Source: Hormiphora californensis (Eukaryota; Ctenophora; Tentaculata; Cydippida; Pleurobrachiidae). Taken from it: DNA of 64,000 nucleotides. The stretch is from positions 7,276,239 through 7,340,238 of the forward strand of contig CM035359.1 in the NCBI GenBank assembly GCA_020137815.1. Direction: 5' to 3'. The translations under genes were made by a program, and so were the position numbers. A model generated the notes under the pieces. It searched no databases and was not told the origin of the DNA. It saw only the letters and a list, made by a program, of their open reading frames with translations. Of the stretch, positions 9,937 to 21,540 are shown piece by piece. Each line of letters begins with the position of its first letter. The first letter of the stretch is position 1.

Positions 9937-11729
9937 TCAGAAGCAGATGGCCTTTACAATCTCGGCGTAGTTCACTTTACCATCATTATCAACATCCATA
10001 CACTCCAACAACTCCTTCACCTGAAACAATACACGGGTCAGTCAGTTAGTTAGAGTGTGGTACGTGTTGCTACTGAGTACCGCGGTGCGTGACACATTAC
10101 TACCGGCGAGTGTCTATGGTAACCGTTTGATGGTCTCAAACTCTAAACTATAGTGGTACATGACGTTATCTCTCACCTGTTCCCGTTTCTGTGATACACT
10201 GGTACACTCATCCAACAGATCACCCAATTCAGCTGAGTCAAGGGCACCAGACCTGTCCTTATCTAGCTTTAGAAAGTTCTCTCTGACTCCCGCATCGATA
10301 GGGTCACCCATTGCCATGGAAACAGCCTGGGAAGTTTGGGTGTGTGTTAAATAATAGTTGTGTGTGGGTGGATCAGTAGTGTGGGTGTGTGTTCAGTAGA
10401 TGGAGAAGTGGTAGTACCCTTGACATCCAAATAAGCAATTGCCTGACAGGGTTCACATGATGGGGTGGGGGTGAAAGATATAATACAGGAACGAAGAAAT
10501 GATAAACCCTGACATTACTTGTTGACTCTTGACCCCTTGGCTCAACAAGGGACATTACCTGTAGGTAGTCAGCGAATGTGATGGTTGGAGTCCTGCAGAT
10601 GGCCCTAAGGTAATCCTCAATAGGGAACCTGCCATCACCATACACCGCCAGATCATGCTCCACCAACATCTTCACTGCCTCTTCCTGGGACATCTTCGCT
10701 GTAGGGAGAGAGATGATCTGGTCATAATGAACATCTTCAACAACAATGAACAAGGAAGGGTCTAGGAAGGGTCTAGAGACCCCGCTGAAAGGCTGGTTTA
10801 CTTGATTCTAAATCGGGGGAAATAACTCGGGCACCGTAATATTTAGTCAATGCTAAACTTAGAGTTGAACAGAAGGTGAAACATGTACCTGACAGTGATC
10901 CGGCTTTCTCGGCATATCGTTTAGCATGACTGTCCAGGGTCTCAACTGTGAACTTCATATCTGAACCGCTGCAGAGGAGGAACTATAAGCTGGGTTTACA
11001 CTTTGGGGAGTTGCGAGGGACTATAAAGGGTTACATTGTGGTTACATTGGGGAGGTACGAGTCAGCTGTATGACTGTGTGTATTACGCCAAGTAAGAAGA
11101 TTGGAGTTGTGCATTGTGAAATCAGACAGAACTAGTAACTACAGATCAGATTCAATACCAAGCAAACATACAGTGTAAAGCACACAAGTGTAAAGCATGG
11201 AATGTATTGAGGGGCTTCCTTCTTTTCCACCGACACCCAGTGTGTGTACCCTAACTGATAAATGCAATAACACACATACTGGTGCAGCAGTGCAGTGTTT
11301 CCTGCACTCACATCCATTGGCCCCCTCCGCTCTAAATCCTCGCACTTTCGATTTTCCGTATACACACAATTGAGCGATTAACATACAAGATTTACAGTGC
11401 TGCTTGTAGTCGTATCTTACTATATAATGCAAAAACACCCGAAACTTGATCCCTCCCATGCATGTTTGGTGGTCCCTAAATCGTCGTCATCAAGATCAGA
11501 TCACGTAACAAGTAGCATGCTAGGAGCACCCAACATGCATGATCAGATCACCCTACTGAGGATCAGATCACCCCACCCATGATCAGATCACCCAAGTGAC
11601 TATCAGATCATCCCAGTGAGTATCAGATCCCACATTTCACCCAGTAGTCCACTGTGCGTGATGAGATCCCCCATATAGAGTGGTAAAATAGACAAAGACG
11701 TGACGACAGAGAAATTGAGATAAAAATGA

Positions 11730-11763
<34 letters not shown>

Positions 11764-14700
11764 ACAGAGAGGGGGGGGACAGAGAGGTAGGACTAAGAGG
11801 AAACTGAGAAGTGAGAGACATGAAAACCGATCAGTTTATGCCATCCGTAGGATGGCCTGGGTCCACTAGTTACCGTAATGGAAATACAGTAATTAGACGC
11901 ACACGTTGCATAACACGCGGCAAAAAGTGCATGTGTTCAGCACGTACTAGCGCCCTGATTGGCCACGGTTGCGTGTCGTCTTACTGTATCTCCGTTTTCC
12001 ATTACCGTTTTCCCACTACAAGCGACCGTGTTAGATCCAGCCAGTGCGACAAAAAGTAAAAGTATGGCATTGTTCCCCACAACACCCACAACAACCCAAC
12101 TACTATAAAACTAGTCATGCTTATCCATCTTGCCTCTTCAGAACTTCAGCAGAAATTAAAACTTTAACAGCCCGGTATAAAGCAGGTATAGTACAAACAA
12201 GAGAGGCTGTATTACTTTTCCGGCAGTGCAACAATTTTAATAGGTGTGAAGCTATGCACAGTTGGGATGCCGTTATAGAACCGGATGGACATTGAGCTGC
12301 TGAAGAAATAGCATACGGAGAACATATTAGAGTGTCCAGGAAATAATGTCGTCTTACAATTTTTTGTAGAAATACATGAGTTAGCGACTTTAAACTAGTT
12401 CTATCTTGTTCAGTAGACAATTTCCAGTCGGGGAAACACATTTAGAATTTCATACTAATATTTTCATTGCCCATATTTGGGTCATCTGTCACCGGAAGTC
12501 GATGTGCCGCTGAACGGGAGTTTTGCAAATTTTAAAACGTCGCTGGAAGGAACCCCTTTGAGTTTCCACATCTCTAAATGGTGCCAATCGATAGCCCATC
12601 GTCCGAAGATATAGTAACCATGCGATTTTAGTCTCGACGCGTTGTATAAAAACGTCAAACTTAGTAAATCTACCACAAATAAGTGGAAAAAACGTAAAAA
12701 TTAGGCCCGATTTTTGACCCAAAAAACGGGAGTTTCAAAAATTGCATTGTTTTTACCTCAAAACCTTACCAAAGGCAAAAGTAAACATTACTACGGCTAA
12801 AAGCTTGGTTGGGACTATTAGTTACCGTCAAAAAATTTCTAAATCGCCCATCCAATGAAACCTGAAGTATCCCGGAAGTGAAAATTTCCGATTTTGACCA
12901 AAATTTTTCAGAGCTCCATAGCTCCGAGACAAATAGGATCTGTGACTTCATGCACCACTCAAACGATAGATATTTGTCTAATAAACAAGCTTGATGTCAT
13001 TAAAAATCTCACAGATGCTTAGTTAAACAACTGCAGCCGTTTTTTCAACATGGGCATATTTTTCGTTCAGCGGCAATTTTTTTTGAAATTTTTCTGGGTC
13101 CACCAAGGTGCCTCAAATATCAAATTTTTCAAAATAGACCATCGTTTCATGAAGTCAAGAGTTCAATAAACAAGCTAGAAAAGGTTTTAATCGAAATCGT
13201 TGGGCCATATTGGAGAAATCGGCCCGCGACATTATTTCTTGGACAGCCTAATATTATAATGGACATATCGATCAGAGCAGGGACGCTTTGTAACCGCAAG
13301 AAGTCTAAAACAGTTGTTGAACAATCAGGTATAGCGAACTATATATTGATATAATATCTTCTAATAGTGTGCAGGATTTAATATGCAGATCGGTATAATG
13401 TGGAGAGACCAATATAATACGGCGATCTATAGCAGTTCGAAAGAACATGAATCTGCTATTACTATACAGAGAGATATATGGCGGATGAAGGACACTGGCA
13501 GAGAATACTACTACTATTATAGTAACTCCACTATGTGCGTGTTAATAGGAAGAATTTTAACTGTTTTTATAGCACGCTTCTTATGTGATGTCGCCGCTAC
13601 CATGAACTATTATACAGCTTCATATATCAACCATTCCTGCAGCAGTGGTGGCGAGTTGAAATGGAGTTCTGGCGAACTTCCATCGTAATATTCCTAACTA
13701 TAATCCGCAATCTTTGGTATAACAGTCTTCTAGATGTGAGGCCGAATGGAAAAGCAACCTGTGCATATAATTTTACAATACAATAGCACTGAAAGCCATC
13801 GGAAATTTCCAAAGAGGGGCAAGCACAATCAGTGAAGCAGTGTGATTTGGAGATTTGGAAATGACACCAATATTATAATCATACAAAGCTATTCCCCCCC
13901 CCCCCCCTCTCTCTCCCCCCTCTCTCTCTCTTTCTCTCTCTCCCACTGCAGTCGTATTACTATATTACAGCCCATAGAACGCCCTCTACGGTATAAAATT
14001 GATGTGTGCGTAATTCCGATTAACCTACCGCAGGAGAGTAGCAGATACGAGAGGAGATAGAAGCAGAGCGGGGAGGCAGAGAGAGAGAGATTGAGAGAGA
14101 AGAGAGAGAGAGAGATAGTTAGAAAAGAGGCGAGAGATCGAGAGGAGAGTGAGATTGAAGGTATCTCTAGATCTCTACTTTCCCTATCGTCCGCTCCTGC
14201 CCTCCCTCTTTCTGGCTCCGCTCGGTCTCTCTCTCGCTTCGCCTCGCGCGCTGGCCTCTCCTCTCTCTCCCCTCTCGCTCTGTCTCTCTCTCTCTCCTCT
14301 CTCGCGCGCCCTGAGCAGGGTCGTCTCCCTTGTGGTCGTTCTTCTGTGTGTTTGGGTTGGTGAGTGGGGAGTTAGCTTGTCTTTTCCCGGTCGGACCCTT
14401 TCTAGAATAAAGGGGGGATTTACGACTTCAAAGTAACAGCGTAATCTGTTAACTAGTCCCAGTTTTGGAACCAGGGTCTGGACACCGATCGGTACTGATT
14501 TTCCAAGCTTGGTCTACTGAGACACACACAGTGTTGACACAAAGATCTGATTGCCAACAAGATATTGACAAAGACAGGGAGTTTACAATGACATTGACCG
14601 TAATGAATGGGACAAGGAATTGTCTGTCAGTTCAAAAAGGAGGCAGTCAGCGATTGCACTCTTTGCATGCGACAGGGGAGTATGGGCATGTTAGGGGGGG

Positions 14701-15246
14701 GGGGTGGTTGGGGGGGCGGGTCTCTGCGAAGGTGTACTGTGTTGTGGTGTTGTGGGCATTCCGACTAATTCTTCGAACTCGATAATGAACGACCTTATAC
14801 AATCATAGGGCGAGAGGAATGCACCCCCTACCCCCACTGAGGGACTTGCGAGGCAAGCCCTAGTGGACGCCCATTAGGGAACAGTGATCACTATAAGAAA
14901 ATGCAGATATATTATATTAATGGACTTCGTTAATTCGTTATGTAAACATAGGACTGCATAAAATTAACTTAATCTGAATAACATATATTTCTGTGAATAT
15001 AATATATAAAGAGTGTCCTTGTTAGATTGGAAAGTTTCAGGCTAACAACCAGCCACCCTGGGACCTCTGTAACTGCAGTTAACTGACCTCTGCAACAACG
15101 TGTCACCTGCTTGAATCTCTCTACCGCGACAAATAGGAGGGCTATAAGAACATGCAAGTGACACCCAGCTCTCTGTAACAACGTGGCGATAATGTGCGAT
15201 ATGTGTGTGATATGAAGCGATGTGAAGCTTACCTTGAACTCGCCAT
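9937..15246 (-). CDS. EF-hand calcium-binding protein (155 aa)
   Basis: Five minus-strand exons: 15246-15233, 10968-10889, 10698-10559, 10326-10177, 10020-9937. Phases agree throughout and total 155 residues. Two canonical C-terminal EF-hand loops are clear, DKDRSGALDSAE (~res 100-111) and DVDNDGKVNYAE (~137-148), with all ligand positions 1,3,5,9,12 filled. The N-terminal half contains a weaker pair-like region (VYGDGRFPIEDYLRA, ~55-70) without a full loop. Size and layout fit the calmodulin/troponin-C-like small EF-hand group, but I do not recognise a named orthologue. No signal peptide or myristoylation glycine is seen (N-terminus MASSSGSD). The first coding exon is only 14 bases and lies 4.3 kb upstream. 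It was chosen because ATG GCG AGT TCA AG joins in frame to the next exon. A later in-frame ATG (10958) would give a protein 8 residues shorter. Confidence 0.9.
11500..11640. repeat. GATCAGATCACCC-type tandem repeat
   Basis: Five or six diverged ~22-bp units contain GATCAGATCA, in the first intron of the EF-hand gene. Confidence 0.75.
11723..11790. repeat. GA/G-rich microsatellite
   Basis: A (GA)n tract followed by G-runs, in the first intron of the EF-hand gene. Confidence 0.9.
11866..12023. mobile_element. Small inverted-repeat (MITE-like) element
   Basis: The left end (GTTACCGTAATGGAAATACA) and the inverted right end (RC of ACTGTATCTCCGTTTTCCAT) are recognisably complementary but diverged. 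A related terminal fragment occurs at about 28070-28112 in the lectin gene. Boundaries are approximate. Confidence 0.5.
12327..13251. mobile_element. Mariner-like non-autonomous element, TA target duplication
   Basis: The ends are inverted repeats reading TTAGAGTGTCCAGGAAATAA (left) and TTAGGCTGTCCAAGAAATAA (right, reverse-complemented), flanked by TA at 12325-12326 and 13252-13253. The TTAGGYTG-type start and TA flank resemble Tc1/mariner families. The 925 bp hold no transposase frame. It lies in the long first intron of the EF-hand gene. Confidence 0.8.
13888..14330. repeat. C-, TC- and GA-rich low-complexity tracts
   Basis: A C-run followed by (TC)n at 13888-13945, then GA-rich and TC-rich sequence at 14079-14330. 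Long open frames here are products of composition. Confidence 0.85.
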
Positions 15247-15985
15247 CTTGGAATCAGGGGCACCACTTCCTAGGAAGAAACTGGAGTCAAATCAATAATG
15301 AGAGCAGTAACAATTTGTTGAAAATTCAAAAATGTCATTAGACACATCATACACAATTCCGGAAGTGGTACTAATTAGGCCTAGGGCAATTTAAAATTTT
15401 AATTGCTCCTTTTGTCATGATTCATGAAGATTAGTTCTGCTTTCGGAGAGAGAGAGAGAGGCAAATCTATGCATCACAATTGGTACCAACTACAACGATA
15501 GAGTTCATAGATAGTGGTGTAACATGTCAACCAATAGCAACTCTACTGACTGCAGCTGAGTGGTGGTGGAGCAAGTGTAAAATATATGTGAGCGGGCCAT
15601 ATGACAAACATGCGGACAGAGAATTAGCGACGGTAAGACTAATATTATATATGCACACATATTATATACGTGCTTCTGTCGAGGACCTCGACTCGAGGTG
15701 TTTCATTAACTTTCCATGTTAATAATTGGATGAAGTCTTCACTTCAAAACATCAAAACATGTTTTTACTCAACAATTCAAAACTACTAATGTAGGTGTGT
15801 TGCTGACAACACATGTGGTTAGAGGGAGGGCTGATGACAGTTGCAGAGTCTAAAAGATATTTTCCGTCAAACAGCTGCAATTCCGTAGACTTGTGTTGTA
15901 TACAAGTTTCTTAAAAGTTGGGACTGTGACCACAAGTTAGATTTATTCAATCGACCACACGATCAAACAGAACATACATGAGGAA
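15247..15985. other. Intergenic, upstream of the EF-hand gene
   Basis: Presumed promoter side of the minus-strand EF-hand gene. It holds a short (GA)n tract at 15444-15462 and otherwise unique A/T-rich sequence. No exon recognised. Confidence 0.5.
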
Positions 15986-16004
15986 ATAGAGAGAGGGAGA
16001 GAGA

Positions 16005-16069
<65 letters not shown>

Positions 16070-16081
16070 CGAGAGAGAGAG

Positions 16082-16140
<59 letters not shown>

Positions 16141-16172
16141 GAGAGAGAAGAGAGAGAGAGAGAGATAGAAGA
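15986..16172. repeat. (GA)n microsatellite with GATA patches
   Basis: Long GA tract interrupted by (GATA)n near 16082-16100. Confidence 0.95.
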
Positions 16173-16757
16173 GTTTAAAAACTACTATGCAGCACGTGTC
16201 GGAGCAGCAGCAGCAATAAAAAGGTGCAATAGACGGCATAGTGGTGGGAATAACCGCATTACCAGTAGCATATACCAACACACACACACAGTTCCTGCCC
16301 ACATATTTCTGGGAGCAGCAGGGTGAAAAAGGGTGCTAGAAAACACTAGTTATGCAATTATGTTACTGACAACTAGATTGGGAAGCTGTCTCTGGCAGCA
16401 CCGACCCGATCTGGGTGCACTGTCGTACGCTCAGATTAGTTTTGAGAATCAAATGGGGTCTGGCACCACTAATCAGATGTGAAGTGGGCTCCTAAATGAT
16501 GAAATAGGGCCTTGAGGTAACTAACAACTTCAGTAAAGTAGAACAATAAAAGTAGGGAATCCATGTCACCATGACAACATGTTGTCTGATAAAGCAACCA
16601 TGTGTACTGCAAACATGCAGCATCCTTATAAAGTATATCATGTCATGTACGTCATCATCTAGTGTTGTAGAGATACTGAGGATCATACAGAATAGTATTA
16701 TAGATTAGTACGTGCTTCCCATACGATATATGCAGATCTAAGAGTGGTTCGCAAGTA

Positions 16758-16929
16758 CAGTCGGACCCCGATTTAGGGACACCCTCGGGGGAAAGGCTCT
16801 TGTCCACTAAATCGGGGTGTCCACTAAATCGAGTTCAAATTATGTTAATTTTCGTATATCGGGGGAAAAAATCCTGTCCCTAAATCGGGGTGCCACTAAA
16901 TCGGGGGCCCCTAAATCGGGGTCCGACTG
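16758..16929. mobile_element. Pogo/Tigger-like MITE, copy 1
   Basis: The ends are CAGTCGGACCCCGATTTAG and its reverse complement, flanked by TA (16756-16757, 16930-16931). The interior repeats CTAAATCGGGG and TATCGGGGG. Relatives lie at 49477-49590 and 50022-50190, and a fragment at about 55722-55790. TA targets and CAGTCG-like ends fit pogo/Tigger MITEs by resemblance. Confidence 0.85.
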
Positions 16930-16931
16930 TA

Positions 16932-17860
16932 CCAAGATATTGGCAGCCTGGGGCATCCTGCACCTCCCGCCAGGTAGTTTGGAAATTGTTTTCTTGAACT
17001 CACCCTGGTAGGTCCTGTGTTTCTTTTCGTTGGTAAATGGGTAACTGGGTAAATCATTTCAATTATCATCATGATTCACTTGTCATGCTGCTACATACTT
17101 CACCTGGGAAAGAATGAAGTACAGTTAGATCTCGATATACTGGATATATACCAGACCTCGATCTAGTCTACCGGACAGAAAGATGTCCCTAATTATAATA
17201 TCCATGAAACTTCACCTCGCTTTATACCTATGGTCTTATCTACCGATATGATTCATGGGTTTCACTATTATATTTATAATTGCTGCATGTTCTACTCCTC
17301 ACAGAGCTGCGTCCAGTACGTTCCATCACAATGTACTGTGGCCCAATGAGGGAAATGCCGCGTGGGAGAGTTTTATAGTCCTGTCAGTTGCTTGTTCGTA
17401 CTGTCCCCCTGTGAGAGTTTAGTCACGTCCTGTCAGTTGCCTTGTTCGTACCATACGACTATAAGGGTTTGTACCATACGACTATATAAGCGTTCAGCCA
17501 GTTGCAGGGCGATATTGAGGGTAGGGGACACCATATCCACATGAAAGATGTGAAACTTAGGCTGAACAAAGATCTTCACGCTTCACTTCACCATACTTTT
17601 TTTTAAAGCTCTAGCGTGGATAATATACACTGTATATGGAAATCCAGCTGCGAAAATATCGGGTGGGGGGTAATATAAGATATACATTGTTGTCTGTGTG
17701 AGTCTACACCGACAGAGTTTTTTATGATCATGAAATCTATTGTTCACATAGTTTTACCATTGCTTTCACCACCATTCACATTTTGTGTCTTCATACATGA
17801 TCTTTGTTGTACGTTCCCTTTTTCTTCCATGGAAATTACCGCGGCATAAGTCTATGGGGG
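16932..17860. other. Intergenic, no gene seen
   Basis: No supported exon. A possible decayed relative of the pogo-like ends occurs near 17122 (ACAGTTAGATCTCGATATAC). A CTGTCAGTTGC sequence is repeated at about 17383 and 17430. Confidence 0.5.
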
Positions 17861-18288
17861 AAAACAGTCGTGCCTGAACCTCAGGTCAAGTGCAGGGCTA
17901 TTCACCGAGATCTCAGTGACGGCCTTTTTGTGTTTTACCTGAAATCAGGTTTAGATTATTTTACGAATCCGAAGTATAGGATTGAATAAACCCTCTAAAC
18001 CCGTCTAAACCAATGAAATTGCAGGGTTTAAGAAAGGACCAATCAGGCGCGAGCAGCTCACCTACCTGTGTGAGAGAGAGCAGGGGATAATGACGTCATT
18101 ACACTGAGATCTCAGACTTTTGTGTCTCGGGGGTTTCAGGGTTCAAAATTCAAGCCTGATATATCCCAGAGCGTGCGATGTTACCGATTTCAGGGGATAG
18201 CCGTCACTGAACCCTGAAATCTCAGATTTCAGTGGTAAACAGCAGTAAAAAAGGTGCACTTGACCTGAGGTTCAGGCACGACTGTTTT
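17861..18288. mobile_element. MITE with 34-bp perfect TIRs
   Basis: 17861-17894 and 18255-18288 are perfect inverted copies beginning AAAACAGTCGTGCCTGAACC. The interior holds smaller palindromes but no coding capacity. I could not define a convincing target duplication. Confidence 0.85.
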
Positions 18289-18399
18289 CTATGAATCCCG
18301 ACGAAATAGCAGCCCTATAATGATAATGCCCAATAAGTTACTTCATGGCACCCAACAATTTTATGGTTAAACCCACGTACCCTGTAAAACTGTTCCATT

Positions 18400-18566
18400 G
18401 GTCCAAGGGGGTGGGATCCCGCCCCTTTTAACCCGTGGGCGGTTCAAGGGGGTGGGATCCCGCCCCTTTTAACCCGTGGGTGGTTCAAGGGGGTGGGATC
18501 CCGCCCCTTTTAACCCGTGGGTGGTTCAAGGGGGTGGGATCCCGCACCTTTTAACCCGTGGGCGGT
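18400..18566. repeat. 41-bp tandem repeat, each unit a GGATCC-centred hairpin
   Basis: Four units contain AAGGGGGTGGGATCCCGCCC followed by CTTTTAACCCGTGGG. Each is nearly self-complementary around GGATCC. Confidence 0.92.
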
Positions 18567-18597
18567 GGGAGTGGTTGATGATGCAATATGTAAACAG

Positions 18598-19093
18598 GGA
18601 GGGGGGCGTCACCTTTTTTTTGCCCATGTTTGCCCATATTTGACCATATGGAAACAACTGATTTTTCAAAAATCGTGGGACTTTGGGCAAAATGGGCAAA
18701 AATGGGCAAAAAAATAACTCCTGCACCTTACATCATAGATAGGTTTAGCCACTATAATCGAAGCAGAATTTCACGCTGAGGAAGATGCTTGTATTTATTT
18801 TGTTCTAGGACGTTTCGGAAACCCATAAAAGCAAAAAAACCTAAAAAATCCTAAATTTAGGATTTGACCACTAAAAAAATTTGACTTCTAATTAGACACC
18901 AAAGACCATTATGACCGAGTTTTATCAAAACTTGGGCTGTTCTCTCACATGAAATCAAGCTATAGAGTTGAAAAAACGACAGATAACACTGAAAATTTCA
19001 TTTTGCCCATTTTTGCCCATTTTGGCAAAACCAAAATTCGCTGGGATTATGGGCAATGGGCAAAAAAAGTGACCCCCCCCCCCCCCCCCCACC
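18598..19093. mobile_element. G-ended inverted-repeat element
   Basis: The left end GGGGGGCGTCACC(T)n TGCCCATG and the right end CATTGCCC-related sequence, (A)7 GTGACCCCCCC, are inverted. TTGCCCATTTTTGCCCAT repeats occur in both halves. About 0.5 kb with no coding region. Boundaries are limited by the flanking C/G runs. Confidence 0.65.
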
Positions 19094-19690
19094 AAGCAAA
19101 TTAAAAGAAAAATAAGTTGAAAACAAAAAAAAAGATACCAAAAAAAATAAACAGCAAACCAAAATAACCAAAAAAGAAAAAAAAAGAAAAAAGAAAGGAA
19201 AACAAAAAGAAACCCCACCCCCCACCCAAACCCCCCTAAAAAAAAAACAATAAACCAGCCGAATCAACACAAAAGAAAAATTTTTACAAGAAAAAAAACA
19301 AAACCCAGAAAAACTCAAACTAGAAAAAAAAGAACCATTCCCCCCCAGCCCACGTAAAAGCGTAAAGAAGCTTTAAGATGTGATGAGGCTTTAACCAGTG
19401 CCATTGGATCCAATTACTGATTGACTGTATGGCTTTATGGTGTTTTGTCAAAGCTTTCGACGAGCAGTTTTGAACCCAAATCGGGGATCGGTATTGGGCG
19501 AAGTTGTATCTTTACATTTACTATTCAAATTGTCAGTGCTACATCACCTAGCAACTACACTTGCACGTGCAATTATTAGAGCAATTTAGAAACCTCACTC
19601 CCAGTTGCAGCTTTGGGTACCAAGGGCCAATTCAATTCTGCACGTGCATTCTTTTACTTTTGTCCTGATGTCTTGCTCTTCCACCCCAAG

Positions 19691-20564
<874 letters not shown>

Positions 20565-20653
20565 CGATATTTCACCCCCAACGGTCATTTTTACCTAACT
20601 TTGTCGATTTTTAATTCTTGAATCTTCCTGTCCAGGGATACTAGTGCTTCAAA

Positions 20654-21424
20654 ATGCCTCCTAAGTCTAATCCTGGTATTAGGGGTAAGGGTGGTAGGGG
20701 CGGTAGGGGAGGTAGGGGTGGCAATAGTGGTGGCAATAGTGTTGATGGTGAGAGAGATGGTGTCCTAACTAGATCTAAGACCAATAATGCACATTTCTCT
20801 AACTCCCCCAGCATGCCAGATATATCAAATTGCCCTTCTGAATTTGTAGATTTCTTCAAATATCTGTTACAAAAGATTGATAATCTTGAATCACGCCTCG
20901 CTCAATCTGAGCAGTATAACCGTCGCTCCACCCTAATTGTATCTGGTTTTCCCGTAGCAGAGGGCGAGACTTCTGAATCTCTGAAAACCGCAGTATGCAA
21001 ACATCTCACTGATGAGACCCAGGTACCCGTGCGTGAAAGTGATATTCAAGCTTTGCACCGCAATAAGCCTCCTAGTACTAGACCTGTCGCTGACAAGAAG
21101 GATGCACCGAGACCAGCCGAGCCATCTATTACTGTCAGAATTTATGACTTCAATCTTAAAGACAGTGTTCTATCTAAGTATAGAAATTACTCAGGCAATA
21201 ATGTCAGAAAACCCGTGAGAGTGGCACAGTCGCTCTGCCCTTACTATTTAGATCTCAGGTATAAGATCAGCGAGTGGTTCAAGGATAATAACCTTAAACC
21301 CAGGTACATACATTACCGGTCACCATCTGCTGGTCTTGTAATTAAGTATGGTGATGATCTTATCACTAAGATTTTCAGTTGGCATGATTTCATGAGCATC
21401 GCCAGCAAACTGACTAATAATTAA
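20654..21424 (+). CDS. Retrotransposon ORF1 protein
   Basis: 256 residues. The N-terminus is an RGG/GGN-rich basic segment (GRGGRGGRGGNSGGN, ~res 13-30), likely nucleic-acid binding. A short heptad-like stretch (FFKYLLQKIDNLESRLAQSE, ~70-90) should form a coiled coil. The following region (STLIVSGFPVAEGETSESLK onward) resembles the RRM-like and C-terminal parts of ORF1 proteins of non-LTR elements, which chaperone RNA in the RNP. It sits 116 bases before ORF2 in a different frame. It is intact as written. Confidence 0.85.
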   Translation: MPPKSNPGIRGKGGRGGRGGRGGNSGGNSVDGERDGVLTRSKTNNAHFSNSPSMPDISNCPSEFVDFFKYLLQKIDNLESRLAQSEQYNRRSTLIVSGFPVAEGETSESLKTAVCKHLTDETQVPVRESDIQALHRNKPPSTRPVADKKDAPRPAEPSITVRIYDFNLKDSVLSKYRNYSGNNVRKPVRVAQSLCPYYLDLRYKISEWFKDNNLKPRYIHYRSPSAGLVIKYGDDLITKIFSWHDFMSIASKLTNN

Positions 21425-21540
21425 CCTGTTTTTGTGTGTTTGTTTTGTACTTGTATCCATGCTCTTTATCTGTATCAGCACACCTATTACCCTGGACATA
21501 TCTATATTGAATAATTAACAATAATCTTCATGTCAGAGAT

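Noticed and set aside
13383-13688. 101-codon plus-strand frame in the EF-hand intron
   Set aside because: No domain, no splice partners; low-complexity Tyr/Ser content.
18400-18566. CRISPR-like array
   Set aside because: Units are contiguous, with no unique spacers, and the DNA is eukaryotic.
18955-19318. Minus-strand F/L-rich frames resembling membrane proteins
   Set aside because: They arise from A-rich and C-run sequence next to an inverted-repeat element.
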